Assembly (NCBI GenBank): GCA_900550365.1
Contig: URRR01000003.1
Coordinates: forward strand, 1-64,000
DNA from: an uncultured Prevotella sp.
Lineage (GTDB): Bacteria; Bacteroidota; Bacteroidia; Bacteroidales; Bacteroidaceae
Direction of reading: 5' to 3'
DNA: 64,000 nt
Under the pieces are notes generated by a model. That model saw only the letters and a list, made by a program, of their open reading frames with translations. It ran no database searches and had not been told where the DNA came from. The position numbers and the translations under genes were made by a program. Position 1 is the first letter of the stretch. Each line of letters opens with the position of its first letter. This document shows, piece by piece, positions 34,552 to 43,954 of this stretch.

Positions 34552-35250
34552 ATGGATATAATTCAAAGCATAACAGACAACAACAACTTCCCGGTTCTCA
34601 CAGCATTTCTGCTGGGGCTTATCGTAGCCCTTCACCCCTGCCCTCTTGCAACCAACATCGCTGCCATGGGCTACATCGCAAGGGATGCTGCCGAGAAGAA
34701 GCGCGTGTTTTTTAACGGACTGATATATACTGCAGGCCGTCTTCTGGCTTACTCACTGCTCGGAGCAATATTACTCGGCGTGTTCAGAAGCAGTGTCGAC
34801 ATGGAAGCCGTAGGCCAGTGGTTTGCCACATGGGGAGAGAAGATACTCGGTCCGGTACTGATTATAATAGGACTGTATTTTGTTCTTGAACGGGTAATCC
34901 ACCGTCATGAGCATTGCCCTGATGTGTCAGCACGCGCACGACGCTTCCACGGAGCATGGGGCAGTTTCCTTCTTGGCATACTTCTTGCCATGTCATTCTG
35001 CCCTGAAAGCGCCATTGTTTATTTCGGAATGCTTATGCCGATGGCGGCAAACTCTGCAACAGGCTATTTGCTGCCTGTGATATTCGCTGTCGCGACCTCC
35101 ATTCCGGCAGTAATACTTGCGTGGGGAGTAGCCTACGGAATAAATGGCTTACCGAAAATAAGGAACAATATGCACATCATACAAAAATGGATGAGCACAA
35201 TAGTCGGCATCATTTTCATTGCGGCAGGAACGTTCTGCGTATTTAATTAA
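34552..35250 (+). CDS. CcdA/DsbD-like membrane protein (ArsG/TauE-like permease)
   Basis: Inner-membrane protein with six hydrophobic segments and two Cys-containing motifs at matching places in the two halves: LHPCPLATN (Cys near residue 27) and SFCPESAIVYF (Cys near 146). This is the DsbD/CcdA thiol-transport layout, though similar proteins are annotated as aromatic-arsenical efflux (ArsG) permeases or cytochrome c biogenesis proteins. The His-rich loop HRHEHCPD lies in the middle. Substrate is uncertain. It is monocistronic and its promoter is flanked by an inverted repeat. Confidence 0.75.
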   Translation: MDIIQSITDNNNFPVLTAFLLGLIVALHPCPLATNIAAMGYIARDAAEKKRVFFNGLIYTAGRLLAYSLLGAILLGVFRSSVDMEAVGQWFATWGEKILGPVLIIIGLYFVLERVIHRHEHCPDVSARARRFHGAWGSFLLGILLAMSFCPESAIVYFGMLMPMAANSATGYLLPVIFAVATSIPAVILAWGVAYGINGLPKIRNNMHIIQKWMSTIVGIIFIAAGTFCVFN

Positions 35251-35252
35251 GA

Positions 35253-35328
35253 GTTAAGAATTAAGGGTTAAGAAATTATTCCTTACCAAGTGCCACAAGA
35301 GTATTTTTCCTAACCCTTAATTCTTAAC
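35253..35328. terminator. Word-repeat hairpin between convergent genes
   Basis: An 18-bp perfect inverted repeat: GTTAAGAATTAAGGGTTA at 35253-35270 and its complement at 35311-35328. The word TTAACCCTTAA continues into the stop codon of the leftward DUF4230 gene at 35331. Both arms are built from repeated GTTAAG/AATTAAGGG words. Likely a bidirectional terminator. Confidence 0.7.
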
Positions 35329-35330
35329 CC

Positions 35331-35978
35331 TTAATTTTCAACCACTCTGACCTTCACATATTCAAAGCCCATAGCTCTGAACATCTGGGTAAACTGCTTC
35401 AATGCATTGTTTTCAGCGCTTCTGATATTCTCTTTCGTCAGGCAGCGGCGCTTCATTTTCTCACGGGCACGATGATACATATCCTCCCGCGCCTTGTCAC
35501 TCCATGCTCCTGACTCAAAGAACGACTGCGTCTTTGCCTCATCAATAAAATCTTCGTCAAGCAGCTTTACCTTCGGAAGTATTACTACAAGCGTATCACC
35601 GTCAACCGTTATCCAGTCATCTTTTGCTTCCTTAAGGTCTACGCCCAGCCTGAGAGTTCCCGAATAGATGCGAATAAGCTCATCATCCTTGAACAGTCCT
35701 TTACGCACCGTGTCTATCATCTCCTCGTCTTCAATAGACAAAAACTCCCATTCACCAATCTCTTTCATGGCCAGAACCTGCGTCGGCGTAATGTCAATCT
35801 TGTCGTTCACCACAGCCTCAATGCTGTTGTCACGGCACGAGCGAGCCAGGTAAGCCATGGCGACAATGGCCAGCAGCACCAATATTATTATGGCATATAG
35901 TTTCAACCGGCCGATACCCGCCCACAGGTTAAACAACCAGTTGCCACTTCCTTTTTTTAATTTCTTATTGTCTTCCAT
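35331..35978 (-). CDS. DUF4230 family protein (second of a pair)
   Basis: Function unknown; the DUF4230 assignment is by recall. One membrane helix (about 22-45, LYAIIILVLLAIVAMAYLA) anchors a soluble domain of about 165 residues containing TPTQVLAMKEIGEWEFLSIEDEE, a two-strand segment RIYSGTLRLGVDL, and VILPKVKLLDEDFID. The C-terminus has MGFEYVKVRVVEN. The ATG at 35978 lies 14 bp inside the end of the preceding DUF4230 gene, so the two are coupled. Its final codons merge with a repeat-built hairpin. Confidence 0.75.
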   Translation of the reverse strand: MEDNKKLKKGSGNWLFNLWAGIGRLKLYAIIILVLLAIVAMAYLARSCRDNSIEAVVNDKIDITPTQVLAMKEIGEWEFLSIEDEEMIDTVRKGLFKDDELIRIYSGTLRLGVDLKEAKDDWITVDGDTLVVILPKVKLLDEDFIDEAKTQSFFESGAWSDKAREDMYHRAREKMKRRCLTKENIRSAENNALKQFTQMFRAMGFEYVKVRVVEN

Positions 35979-36642
35979 TTTCAATAGTATTATTATTGAG
36001 GAGCAACGGCAAATCTTCCAAGGTAAACTCCTTGCGGAAAGTTATCGTAATGTTCTCATCCTTATAACCCATCTTCATCAATATCGGCACAAGAGCATGA
36101 GTAGCACTCTCCCGCGCCATCTCTATAATGCCCAGTTTGGGTATACTCTTTATTATGGCCTCGCGCCCCTGTTTCTCGTATGCAGTCATCTCAGCGTCAG
36201 TAAAGTTTGACCTTATCAGCGACACGTGTTTCTTTATCTCGCCATGATTGACACGGCTCGAAGTCAGCTCTACCTTCGGGTCAGGCAATATTATCTCTAT
36301 CTTGTCGCCGTGGGTGACGACATTTTTCTCAGAAAAATTCCCGAAATCGATATATGCCTTCAGCTTTGCGTCTATCGGGATGGCAATCTTTCTTGACGAC
36401 ATCGGCACCGGAATGTTGAAGTTACGTTGCATGAACTTACCCTTCAGCTCTACCTTGTCGTCATGAGTCACAATCTTGTGCACCTGATATTCAGCGGTGT
36501 ACAGCTTTGAGCATTTACGTATCTGCATTACCATTACGGGTATGGTGTCTATCGGCTTAGTCTTGTTCTCTGACTTGCCGCCCCCTGTACACGAGCTCAG
36601 CACGAGCACGGAGAGAATAATATATATCGCGAGTTTCTTCAT
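35965..36642 (-). CDS. DUF4230 family lipoprotein (first of a pair)
   Basis: Function unknown. A lipobox (VLVLSSCTGG, Cys near residue 18) makes this a lipoprotein. The DUF4230 core is QIRKCSKLYTAEYQVHKIVTHDD, then IPIDAKLKAYIDFGNF, and IEIILPDPKVELTSSRVNHGEI, matching the plan of the next gene product (Leu/Ile-rich strand followed by ILPKV/ILPDPKV). Both end with a MGY/MGF segment (MGYKDENITITF). The pair probably forms a complex across the envelope, one anchored by lipid and one by a helix. Confidence 0.75.
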   Translation of the reverse strand: MKKLAIYIILSVLVLSSCTGGGKSENKTKPIDTIPVMVMQIRKCSKLYTAEYQVHKIVTHDDKVELKGKFMQRNFNIPVPMSSRKIAIPIDAKLKAYIDFGNFSEKNVVTHGDKIEIILPDPKVELTSSRVNHGEIKKHVSLIRSNFTDAEMTAYEKQGREAIIKSIPKLGIIEMARESATHALVPILMKMGYKDENITITFRKEFTLEDLPLLLNNNTIENGRQ

Positions 36643-36733
36643 AAGTTGTTACAAAAATAGTGAAAAATAGAATAAAATCAAAATTATACGAAAGCGAAAC
36701 TATGATTTATTTTGCGTTTCACCTGATTTATAT

Positions 36734-36741
36734 TACTTTTG
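36734..36741 (+). promoter_or_regulatory. -7 box (TACTTTTG) for the 36766 lipoprotein gene
   Basis: Exact TAnnTTTG match 25 nt before the ATG at 36766. It also rules out the in-frame TTG at 36739, which would lie before the transcription start. Confidence 0.65.
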
Positions 36742-36765
36742 CATCGTAATACGATAAAACAGGAA

Positions 36766-37296
36766 ATGAAAGCTATACGCACATTGTTAATCATGGCGGC
36801 CGTTGTCGCCGCCTTCTCTGCATGCGACGAGAAGAAGCCCGACAAAGATATTATTACCAAAAAGACGGTGGTGAAAAAGCCGGCGGCACCGGTCAGAATG
36901 CAGAACTATGACCACAGCGAAACTGCCGAGTGGCTCGGCAAGGAATACTCGATAAACATAGCCCGACACGCCGACACCTCACTTCCGATAATAACCGACG
37001 ACACAGGCAACAAGTATTACGACAATAAAATAGACGTTGAAGTGAAGCGGCCAGACGGCACAGTTTTCTATAAAAAGACATTCAATAAAGAAGACTTTGC
37101 GCCACATATCGGCGAAAACTACATGAAGAAAAGCGCTCTGCTTGGTATTGTAGTAGACCATACCGCCGGTGACAGCCTTGTTCTTGCCGCCAGCGTGGGT
37201 GCTCCTGACGTGCTCAGCGATGACTATGTACCTCTGCTTATAACTATTTCCCGCATGGGAGCAATAAGCATTGAGAAAGACACAAGGATTGAATGA
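36766..37296 (+). CDS. Small lipoprotein (DUF4738-like)
   Basis: Function unknown. A signal peptide with lipobox (VVAAFSACDE, Cys near residue 20) precedes a Lys-rich linker and a beta-rich domain of about 130 residues (WLGKEYSINIARHADTSLPIITDDTGNKYYDN, IDVEVKRPDGTVFYKKTFNKEDF, DSLVLAASVGAPDVLSDDYVPLLITI). I recall similar Bacteroidales proteins as DUF4738, with moderate confidence. It is monocistronic with its own promoter, and a word-repeat hairpin closes it. Confidence 0.65.
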   Translation: MKAIRTLLIMAAVVAAFSACDEKKPDKDIITKKTVVKKPAAPVRMQNYDHSETAEWLGKEYSINIARHADTSLPIITDDTGNKYYDNKIDVEVKRPDGTVFYKKTFNKEDFAPHIGENYMKKSALLGIVVDHTAGDSLVLAASVGAPDVLSDDYVPLLITISRMGAISIEKDTRIE

Positions 37297-37302
37297 AAAA
37301 CT

Positions 37303-37362
37303 AAAAGTGAAGAGTGAAAAATCCATTTGCTTAGTCATTTGGATTTTTCACTTTTCACTTTT
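37303..37362. terminator. Word-repeat hairpin between lipoprotein and AraC genes
   Basis: A 23-bp inverted repeat (37303-37325 with 37340-37362, one G-U) built from the words AAAGTGA, AGAGTGAAAAATCCA. The right arm contains the stop codon and last five codons (IKSEK) of the leftward AraC gene. The same words form the hairpin at 49798-49862. Confidence 0.75.
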
Positions 37363-38268
37363 AATTCTTAACTTTCGATATTCCTGCGGAGTCATGCCTG
37401 TGGCATGTCTGAAATACTTGCAGAAAAAGCTGGGAGTTGGAAAACCGAGCTCATACGATATTTCAGCCACCTGCCGGCTTCCGTATCTCAGCATCACTTT
37501 CGCGTTAGTTACAACAGCACGGTCAATCCACTCCTTGGCTGTTATTCCGCTCATTTTCTTCACCACCGTACCGAGATAACGGGACGTGACACACATTTTG
37601 TCAGCATAGAAAGCCAGCTTTCTCTCATGTTTCGCGTTAGCATTGACAAGGCGTATGAACATGTCAAACATTTCCTTTCCACGCGATTTTCCGCTTTCAG
37701 TTTCATTGCTTGCAAGCTCCTTCAGATAGCCGTAATAATGTATTATGGCATGAATGAGGCCGTTTAGCGTCTCATCAGGAAAGTCATTTACATTAATGAG
37801 ACGCCACACCATATCCAACAAATTCTCAACAAACACGGTATTGTCGGGCTGCAGCATCACCTTGAAAAATGACGGTTCACCCGAGCACCACAGCGGAATG
37901 GTTGCACCGAGGGCCGCTTTCAGCCGTTCGTTACTTACCATCATACCGCTAAGATTGAAGTCATCAGACATCCGGTTAATCTGGATAATGCTGCCCGGAC
38001 TTATAAAAGCAAACGTTCCCTTGCCGTAAGAATGCTCTATGAGATTTACTGTCAGCGAAACATTTCCACTATTGATATATCCCAGCCGGCAGTCTTCAAT
38101 TATATAAGGTGTACCTGTCTGCACCAAAGCATTAAACAGTCCGTTGCCGTTTCTCAGCACGGCGACATCCCTTCCTACCAGTTTCAGCGGAACTTCTTCA
38201 GGCTTTACATTGCCAAGAAGTGACCTTATTTCATGAAACGACAAGCGTTCCGGACGTTTGTTTGCCAT
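37348..38268 (-). CDS. AraC family transcriptional regulator
   Basis: Cytosolic regulator with an N-terminal cupin-like sensor (about 15-165) and a C-terminal AraC-type double helix-turn-helix (about 205-300: ITAKEWIDRAVVTNAKVMLR and EISYELGFPTPSFFCKYFRHATGMTPQEYRK). It is divergent from the TolC-HlyD-ABC efflux operon, so it is the likely regulator of that pump. A TAATTTTG box at 38294-38301 on this strand supports the ATG at 38268 rather than the TTG at 38286. The C-terminal KSEK is encoded by the repeat hairpin downstream. Confidence 0.88.
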   Translation of the reverse strand: MANKRPERLSFHEIRSLLGNVKPEEVPLKLVGRDVAVLRNGNGLFNALVQTGTPYIIEDCRLGYINSGNVSLTVNLIEHSYGKGTFAFISPGSIIQINRMSDDFNLSGMMVSNERLKAALGATIPLWCSGEPSFFKVMLQPDNTVFVENLLDMVWRLINVNDFPDETLNGLIHAIIHYYGYLKELASNETESGKSRGKEMFDMFIRLVNANAKHERKLAFYADKMCVTSRYLGTVVKKMSGITAKEWIDRAVVTNAKVMLRYGSRQVAEISYELGFPTPSFFCKYFRHATGMTPQEYRKLRIKSEK

Positions 38269-38419
38269 ATTCCAACTCTTTATCAATCATGCACAAAATT
38301 ATATAAAATAATGAATAAAGATAATATTTTCAGCCGATAATTACCTTATAAGGAAGATAATAATACAAAAAGAACATTATATATTCATATAAGAAAACGT
38401 TTTTATGGTGATTTCGCAT

Positions 38420-38427
38420 TAACTTTG
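38420..38427 (+). promoter_or_regulatory. -7 box (TAACTTTG) of the efflux operon
   Basis: Exact TAnnTTTG match 21 nt before the TolC ATG at 38449. The palindrome AAAACGTTTT at 38395-38404 overlaps the -33 area and is a possible regulator site. Confidence 0.65.
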
Positions 38428-38448
38428 TAACCATAAATCTACACTACA

Positions 38449-39930
38449 ATGAGAAAGATGAGACATTCTACGCTGTGCACACGAGACTGTGCGGTTACCG
38501 GGTTATCAGGTTTGCAGGTTATCAGGTTTGCAGGTTATCGGGTTTGCAGGTTATCGGGCTTAGTGATTGTATTGTTATTATGTTTTGCCGGAATCGGCTC
38601 AGACGGTTATCTGACAGTACAGGCGCAACCGCAAAACCGTACAACCGCAGGACCGTACAACCGCAAAAACCATAACCCCACAACCGTACAACCGCAAAAC
38701 CTAATAACCTCCAAACCTGACAACCGCATAAACTCAATTACCCTTGAGCAATGCAAGGCATGGGCAAGAGAGAATTATCCGATAATAAAGAAATACGATC
38801 TGGTGGAACAGAGCCGCCGCCTCACCGTTGAGAATGCCGCCAAGGCATGGCTGCCACAGGTCTCTCTGAGCGGCGGAGCGTCATATCAGAGCGACGTAAC
38901 TACTATTCCGATTGACATTCCGGACATCGACATCCCCACACTATCCAAAGACCAGTATGACGTAAACGTAACCGTAAGCCAACAACTGTATGACGGCGGA
39001 ACCGTAGCTTCAGCCAAACGGGTGGCCGAAGCGCAGGGCGACGTAGAGCGCGAACAGGTGAACGTGGCTATGTATGACATCAACGGGCGCATAGACCAAC
39101 TGTTTTTCGGGCTGCTGATGCTTGACGAACAGATAGCCCAGGTACGTGTCCTGCAAGACGACCTGCGGCTGACACTAAGCTCGGTTACTGCCATGATGAA
39201 CGGCGGAACGGCCAACCAGACCGACGTTGACGCCGTAATGGTAGAGCAGATAAAGGCCGGACAGAAAGAGACAAGCCTGCTGACGCAGCGGCAGACATAC
39301 CTGCGCATGCTCGAAACGTTCACAGGCAAGACGTTCAACGCAGGCGACACACTGGTGAGGCCGGCACTTCCTGACATGCTCACAACTGACAATCTCCGCC
39401 CTGAACTTGCCCTCTACGACGCTCAGAACCGCCTGCTCGACATGAGGATGAAGGCTCTTGACACTGCCATAAGGCCTCGCCTCGGTATATATGCACGCGG
39501 AGGATACGGCAATCCGGCGCTGAACTTGCTTAAAAACGAGTTTGACGCTTATTATAAGGTCGGCGTTACGCTGTCATGGAACTTCGGAAGCCTTTACACC
39601 CGGAGCAATGACAGGCGGAAGATAGAGACCGACCGCCGGACCGTAGAGGCCGAGCGCGAGGCTTTTCTGTTTAACTCAAGGCTGCAGACAGAGATGCAAA
39701 ACGGAGCAATAAGCAACCTGAGGAAACAGATTGAGCAGGATGACGAGATAATAAAGCTGCGCAGCCGCATACGCGAAAAGGCCGCACAGCGCGTGGCTAA
39801 CGGAACCGAGACCGTCAACGAGATGCTGCGCGACATCAACGCCGTAAGCGACGCACGGCTCAGCAAGCGTCTGCACGAGGTGCAACTGATACATGAAATA
39901 TACAAGCTGAAGAACATAAACAACAATTAA
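38449..39930 (+). CDS. TolC family outer-membrane efflux protein
   Basis: Outer-membrane channel of the efflux pump encoded downstream. From about residue 98 (ITLEQCKAWARENYPIIKKYDLVEQS) the protein is a normal TolC: helical hairpin repeats and strands (VSLSGGASYQSDV, VNVTVSQQLYDGGTVASAKR, RLGIYARGGYGNPALN, VGVTLSWNFGSLYTRSNDRRKIE). The first 97 residues are abnormal: a repeat-encoded stretch (LSGLQVIRFAGYRVCRLSGL), a hydrophobic signal (LVIVLLLCFAGIG) and a Gln/Asn/Thr/Pro linker also built from repeats. The 16-bp tandem repeat inside the signal region is not a multiple of three, so copy changes would shift the frame. Confidence 0.88.
   Translation: MRKMRHSTLCTRDCAVTGLSGLQVIRFAGYRVCRLSGLVIVLLLCFAGIGSDGYLTVQAQPQNRTTAGPYNRKNHNPTTVQPQNLITSKPDNRINSITLEQCKAWARENYPIIKKYDLVEQSRRLTVENAAKAWLPQVSLSGGASYQSDVTTIPIDIPDIDIPTLSKDQYDVNVTVSQQLYDGGTVASAKRVAEAQGDVEREQVNVAMYDINGRIDQLFFGLLMLDEQIAQVRVLQDDLRLTLSSVTAMMNGGTANQTDVDAVMVEQIKAGQKETSLLTQRQTYLRMLETFTGKTFNAGDTLVRPALPDMLTTDNLRPELALYDAQNRLLDMRMKALDTAIRPRLGIYARGGYGNPALNLLKNEFDAYYKVGVTLSWNFGSLYTRSNDRRKIETDRRTVEAEREAFLFNSRLQTEMQNGAISNLRKQIEQDDEIIKLRSRIREKAAQRVANGTETVNEMLRDINAVSDARLSKRLHEVQLIHEIYKLKNINNN
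38501..38560 (+). repeat. 16-bp tandem repeat in the TolC signal-peptide region
   Basis: Units GGTTATC[A/G]GGTTTGCA start at 38501, 38517, 38533 and 38549 (the last truncated), with a partial unit before. All bases lie inside the coding region. The complement of the first unit and a half recurs at 38704-38725 (20 of 22 bases), so the DNA encoding the signal peptide sits in a large loop. Confidence 0.9.
38630..38725 (+). repeat. ACCGTACAACCGCAAAA word repeats encoding the TolC linker
   Basis: The words AACCGCAAAACC, CCGTACAACCGC and CATAACCCCACAACC recur over about 95 bp and encode the low-complexity linker (QPQNRTTAGPYNRK onward). The end, 38704-38725, is nearly complementary to the upstream 16-bp repeats. 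Confidence 0.75.
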
Positions 39931-40001
39931 AGTGAAGAGTGAAAAAAGGAAAAGTGAAGAGTTAAGAGAGAACAATCTGTAACCGATAAAAATCTGAATG
40001 T

Positions 40002-40892
40002 ATGAAAAAGATAATGCTAATGTTAGTTCCGCTGGTGCTCACGGCATGCTCTAAAGACGACAACAGCTATGACGCTACGGGCATGTTTGAGGCCACAGAG
40101 GTAATAGTGTCAGCCGAACAGACGGGCCGGCTGCTGTATTTCAACGTGGAAGAGGGCGACCGCCTCACCGCAGACCAGCAGGTAGGACTGATTGACACCG
40201 TACAGTTGCAACTGCGCGCGATGCAGCTCGGAGCCACGAAAGACGTCTATGCAAGTCAGCGCCCGGACATAGCCAAGCAGATAGCGGTGACCCGCCAGCA
40301 GCTTGCCAAGGCCGAGCTGGAGCAGAAAAGATATGAGGCGCTTGTGCGAGACAACGCCGCCAACCGCAAGCAGCTTGACGATGCGGAGAACAGTGTGCGC
40401 GTGCTGCGCCGCCAGCTTGACGCCCAAATGTCTTCGCTAAACAACAGTACGAGCAGCCTGAACAGGCAGATGGACGCCGCCGAGATACAGCGCCGCCAGG
40501 TGATTGACCAGCTTGACAAATGCCACATAACGTCGCCGATAAGCGGAACGGTGCTCGACAAATATGCCGAAGCCGGCGAATATGCCACACCGGGTAAGCC
40601 TTTGTTCAAGGTGGCCGACGTCAACGGCATGAAGCTGAGGGCATATGTCACCGCTCCGCAGCTCACTTCGCTGAAGACAGGACAGCAGGTGAAGGTGTAC
40701 GCGGACTTCGGCGATAGCGACAGGCGCGAGTACAAGGGTGTGATTACATGGATTTCAGACAAGGCGGAGTTTACCCCGAAGACCATACAGACCCGCGACG
40801 AGAGGGCCAACCTTGTCTATGCGGTGAAGATTTCGGTGAAAAACACTGACGGACTGATAAAAATCGGCATGTACGGCGACGTGAAATTCTGA
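40002..40892 (+). CDS. HlyD/YbhG-like periplasmic adaptor lipoprotein
   Basis: Membrane-fusion adaptor joining the ABC permeases to TolC. A lipobox (VPLVLTACSKDD, Cys near residue 16) anchors it. A lipoyl half (GRLLYFNVEEGDRLTADQQVGLID, about 42-66), a coiled-coil hairpin (about 80-165), the second lipoyl half (CHITSPISGTVLDKYAEAGEY, about 172-192) and a beta-barrel domain (LRAYVTAPQLTSLKTGQQVKV) follow. Length 296 is typical for YbhG. It starts 71 bp after tolC, a gap of short GTGAAGAG-type words, and the first ATPase gene follows after 4 bp. Confidence 0.9.
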   Translation: MKKIMLMLVPLVLTACSKDDNSYDATGMFEATEVIVSAEQTGRLLYFNVEEGDRLTADQQVGLIDTVQLQLRAMQLGATKDVYASQRPDIAKQIAVTRQQLAKAELEQKRYEALVRDNAANRKQLDDAENSVRVLRRQLDAQMSSLNNSTSSLNRQMDAAEIQRRQVIDQLDKCHITSPISGTVLDKYAEAGEYATPGKPLFKVADVNGMKLRAYVTAPQLTSLKTGQQVKVYADFGDSDRREYKGVITWISDKAEFTPKTIQTRDERANLVYAVKISVKNTDGLIKIGMYGDVKF

Positions 40893-40896
40893 CGTT

Positions 40897-41802
<906 letters not shown>

Positions 41803-41884
41803 CCTGCTGTGAGACAGCAGAAGAACCGTGATTTTTGATTGACTTATAACATATTGAAAATCAATAGTTTACGGGCTGCATCAT

Positions 41885-41972
41885 AAAAGACCGTCTTTTA
41901 GCGTGCAAAAAACCGTCTTTTGGAAAGCGAAAGGCCACCTTTCAGAAGGCAAAAGGCCGTCTTTTGCAAACC
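41885..41972. repeat. 22-bp repeat array F inside the efflux operon (4 units)
   Basis: Units at 41885, 41907, 41929 and 41951, each 22 bp, with cores AAAAGACCGTCTTTT, AAAAAACCGTCTTTT, GAAAGGCCACCTTTC and AAAAGGCCGTCTTTT. Each core is itself nearly palindromic, so single units can fold. It fills the 228-bp gap between the two ATPase genes; the rest of that gap shows no gene. Confidence 0.85.
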
Positions 41973-42030
41973 CGGAAAAATGATACCGCATGTATGGCGG
42001 TTGTCTGTAGGACAATAAAAGTAAAAACAT

Positions 42031-42771
42031 ATGGACAATGAAAACGTCATAACGGCTGAAAACCTGACAAAAGCGTTCGGCGGCTTTGTGGCTGTTGACC
42101 ACATAACCTTCAGCGTCAGGCGCGGCGAGATATTCGGTTTTCTCGGCGCAAACGGCGCGGGGAAGACCACGGCCATGCGCATGCTGTGCGGGCTGAGCCG
42201 CCCCTCTGACGGCACGGCGGCCGTGGCCGGATACGACATACGCACCCAGGCGGAGCAGGTGAAGCGGCACATCGGCTACATGAGCCAGAAGTTCTCGCTT
42301 TACGACGACCTCACAATAGCCGAGAACATGCGCCTCTTCGGCGGAATATACGGCATGGACCGACGCAGGATAAAGAGCAAGACTGACGGGATACTGCATG
42401 AACTCGGTCTTGAGAACGAGCGTAATGCGCTGGTGGGCGCACTGCCGTTGGGCTGGAAACAGAAGCTGGCTTTTGCCCTTGCGATATTCCATGAGCCTGA
42501 AATAGTGTTCCTTGACGAGCCCACCGGAGGGGTTGACCCCGTGACGAGGCGTCGCTTCTGGGAACAGATATACGAGGCGGCAGGGCGCGGCACGACCGTG
42601 TTTGTAACCACCCACTACATGGACGAGGCCGAGTATTGCGACCGGGTGTCAATCATGGTGGACGGACATATCGGGGCGCTTGACTCTCCACAGGCGCTGA
42701 AAGCTGCGTATAACACTGACACTCTGTATGATGTGTTCTTCAGTCTGGCAAGAAAGGCCAGGCGGAAATGA
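42031..42771 (+). CDS. ABC transporter ATPase, second half of a YbhF-like pair
   Basis: Second cytosolic ATPase of the pump. Walker A GANGAGKTTAM near residue 41, Walker B IVFLDEPTGGVDP near 156, and the switch His in FVTTHYMDEAEYC near 194. The signature is not LSGG but LPLGWKQKLAF near 138, the form seen in the C-terminal half of YbhF, which supports pairing with the preceding ATPase as a heterodimer. Its 246 residues lack an extra C-terminal domain. The repeat array upstream separates it from its partner. Confidence 0.92.
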   Translation: MDNENVITAENLTKAFGGFVAVDHITFSVRRGEIFGFLGANGAGKTTAMRMLCGLSRPSDGTAAVAGYDIRTQAEQVKRHIGYMSQKFSLYDDLTIAENMRLFGGIYGMDRRRIKSKTDGILHELGLENERNALVGALPLGWKQKLAFALAIFHEPEIVFLDEPTGGVDPVTRRRFWEQIYEAAGRGTTVFVTTHYMDEAEYCDRVSIMVDGHIGALDSPQALKAAYNTDTLYDVFFSLARKARRK

Positions 42772-42840
42772 GCCGATACGCACGCATAATGGCCGCATGA
42801 GAGCGCGGCGTTACATGTTAATGAATTAAACGATAGAGCT

Positions 42841-43926
42841 ATGTTACAGTTTTTATCCTTCGTTCACAAGGAGTTTCTGCACATCTTACGCGACGGGCGC
42901 AGCATGCTGATACTGCTCGGCGTGCCCGTGATACTGCTGTTGCTGTTCGGCTACGCCGTGACTACAGAGGTCAAGAACGTGCGCGTGGCTGTGCTCGACT
43001 GCTCGCGAGACGTGCTTACTCTAAGGATATGCGACCGCCTTGAGGCAAACCCGTACATGACAATTACAGCGGTAACGGCTGACAGGCGGCAGATAGACAG
43101 GATGTTCAGACGGGGCGAAGCTGACGTGGCGTTAGTCTTCGGACATGGCTTTGCCGAAGACATTATTCATAAGGGCAAGGCCGAAGTGCAGGTGCTGGCT
43201 GACGGAACAGAACCTAACCAGGCAACGATACGCCTGCAATATGTCAGTCAGGTGCTGGCGGACATGCGGCAGAACATTACGGGAGGCAGCATCATCCCGG
43301 TGACACGGATGCTCTATAACCCGCAGCAAAAGAGTGAATATAACTTCGTGCCGGGCGTGATAGGCATGATTCTGATGCTTATCTGCGTGATGATGAGCAG
43401 CGTATCGATAGTACGTGAGAAGGAGACCGGCACGATGGAAGTGCTGCTGGCATCACCACTTTCGCCGTCGTGCATCATCCTGTCAAAGCTCGTTCCTTAC
43501 TTCGTGATTTCAGCATTGAATATAGCCACGGTGCTGCTGCTCTCCCGCTATGTGCTCGGAGTGCCTATGGCGGGCAGCCTGTGGTGCTTTCTCGGCGTTA
43601 CGCTGCTTTACATCCTCGTGGCGCTGACGCTCGGACTGATGATCTCCAACCTTGTCCGCACACAGCTTGCGGCGATGGTTCTCTCGGTGCTTTTCATCAT
43701 TCCTACGGTATATCTCTCAGGGCTTGCCTTTCCGCTGGAAAGCATGCCTGCGATATTACAGTACATCTCGGCCGTTGTTCCGGCACGCTGGTACATCGAC
43801 GCGGCACGCCGCCTGATGATACAAGGCGTCGAGGCCCGCTACATCTTGCAGGATGTGTGGGCAATGTGCATCATGGAGGCCGTGCTGCTTTTCGTCGCAC
43901 TGAAGAATTTTAAGATAAGGATTTAA
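42841..43926 (+). CDS. ABC-2 type permease (YbhS-like)
   Basis: Inner-membrane permease of the efflux pump. One N-terminal helix (about 22-42) is followed by a periplasmic domain of about 130 residues and then five helices from about 170 (VPGVIGMILMLICVMMSSVSIVREKETGTMEVLLASPL; KLVPYFVISALNIATVLLLSRYVLG; AAMVLSVLFIIPTVYLSGLAFPLE). The motif EKETGTMEVL after helix 2 is the ABC-2 signature. It pairs with the next gene product to form the heterodimeric channel. Confidence 0.9.
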   Translation: MLQFLSFVHKEFLHILRDGRSMLILLGVPVILLLLFGYAVTTEVKNVRVAVLDCSRDVLTLRICDRLEANPYMTITAVTADRRQIDRMFRRGEADVALVFGHGFAEDIIHKGKAEVQVLADGTEPNQATIRLQYVSQVLADMRQNITGGSIIPVTRMLYNPQQKSEYNFVPGVIGMILMLICVMMSSVSIVREKETGTMEVLLASPLSPSCIILSKLVPYFVISALNIATVLLLSRYVLGVPMAGSLWCFLGVTLLYILVALTLGLMISNLVRTQLAAMVLSVLFIIPTVYLSGLAFPLESMPAILQYISAVVPARWYIDAARRLMIQGVEARYILQDVWAMCIMEAVLLFVALKNFKIRI

Positions 43927-43954
43927 TGGTTTAAGAAACGTTCAGAAAGCTGAT

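Noticed and set aside
38501..38560. Tandem repeats in tolC as a sequencing artefact
   Set aside because: The frame stays open and the repeat words match the intergenic hairpin family elsewhere in the window (for example 47004-47056), so the sequence looks genuine. It should still be confirmed with long reads.
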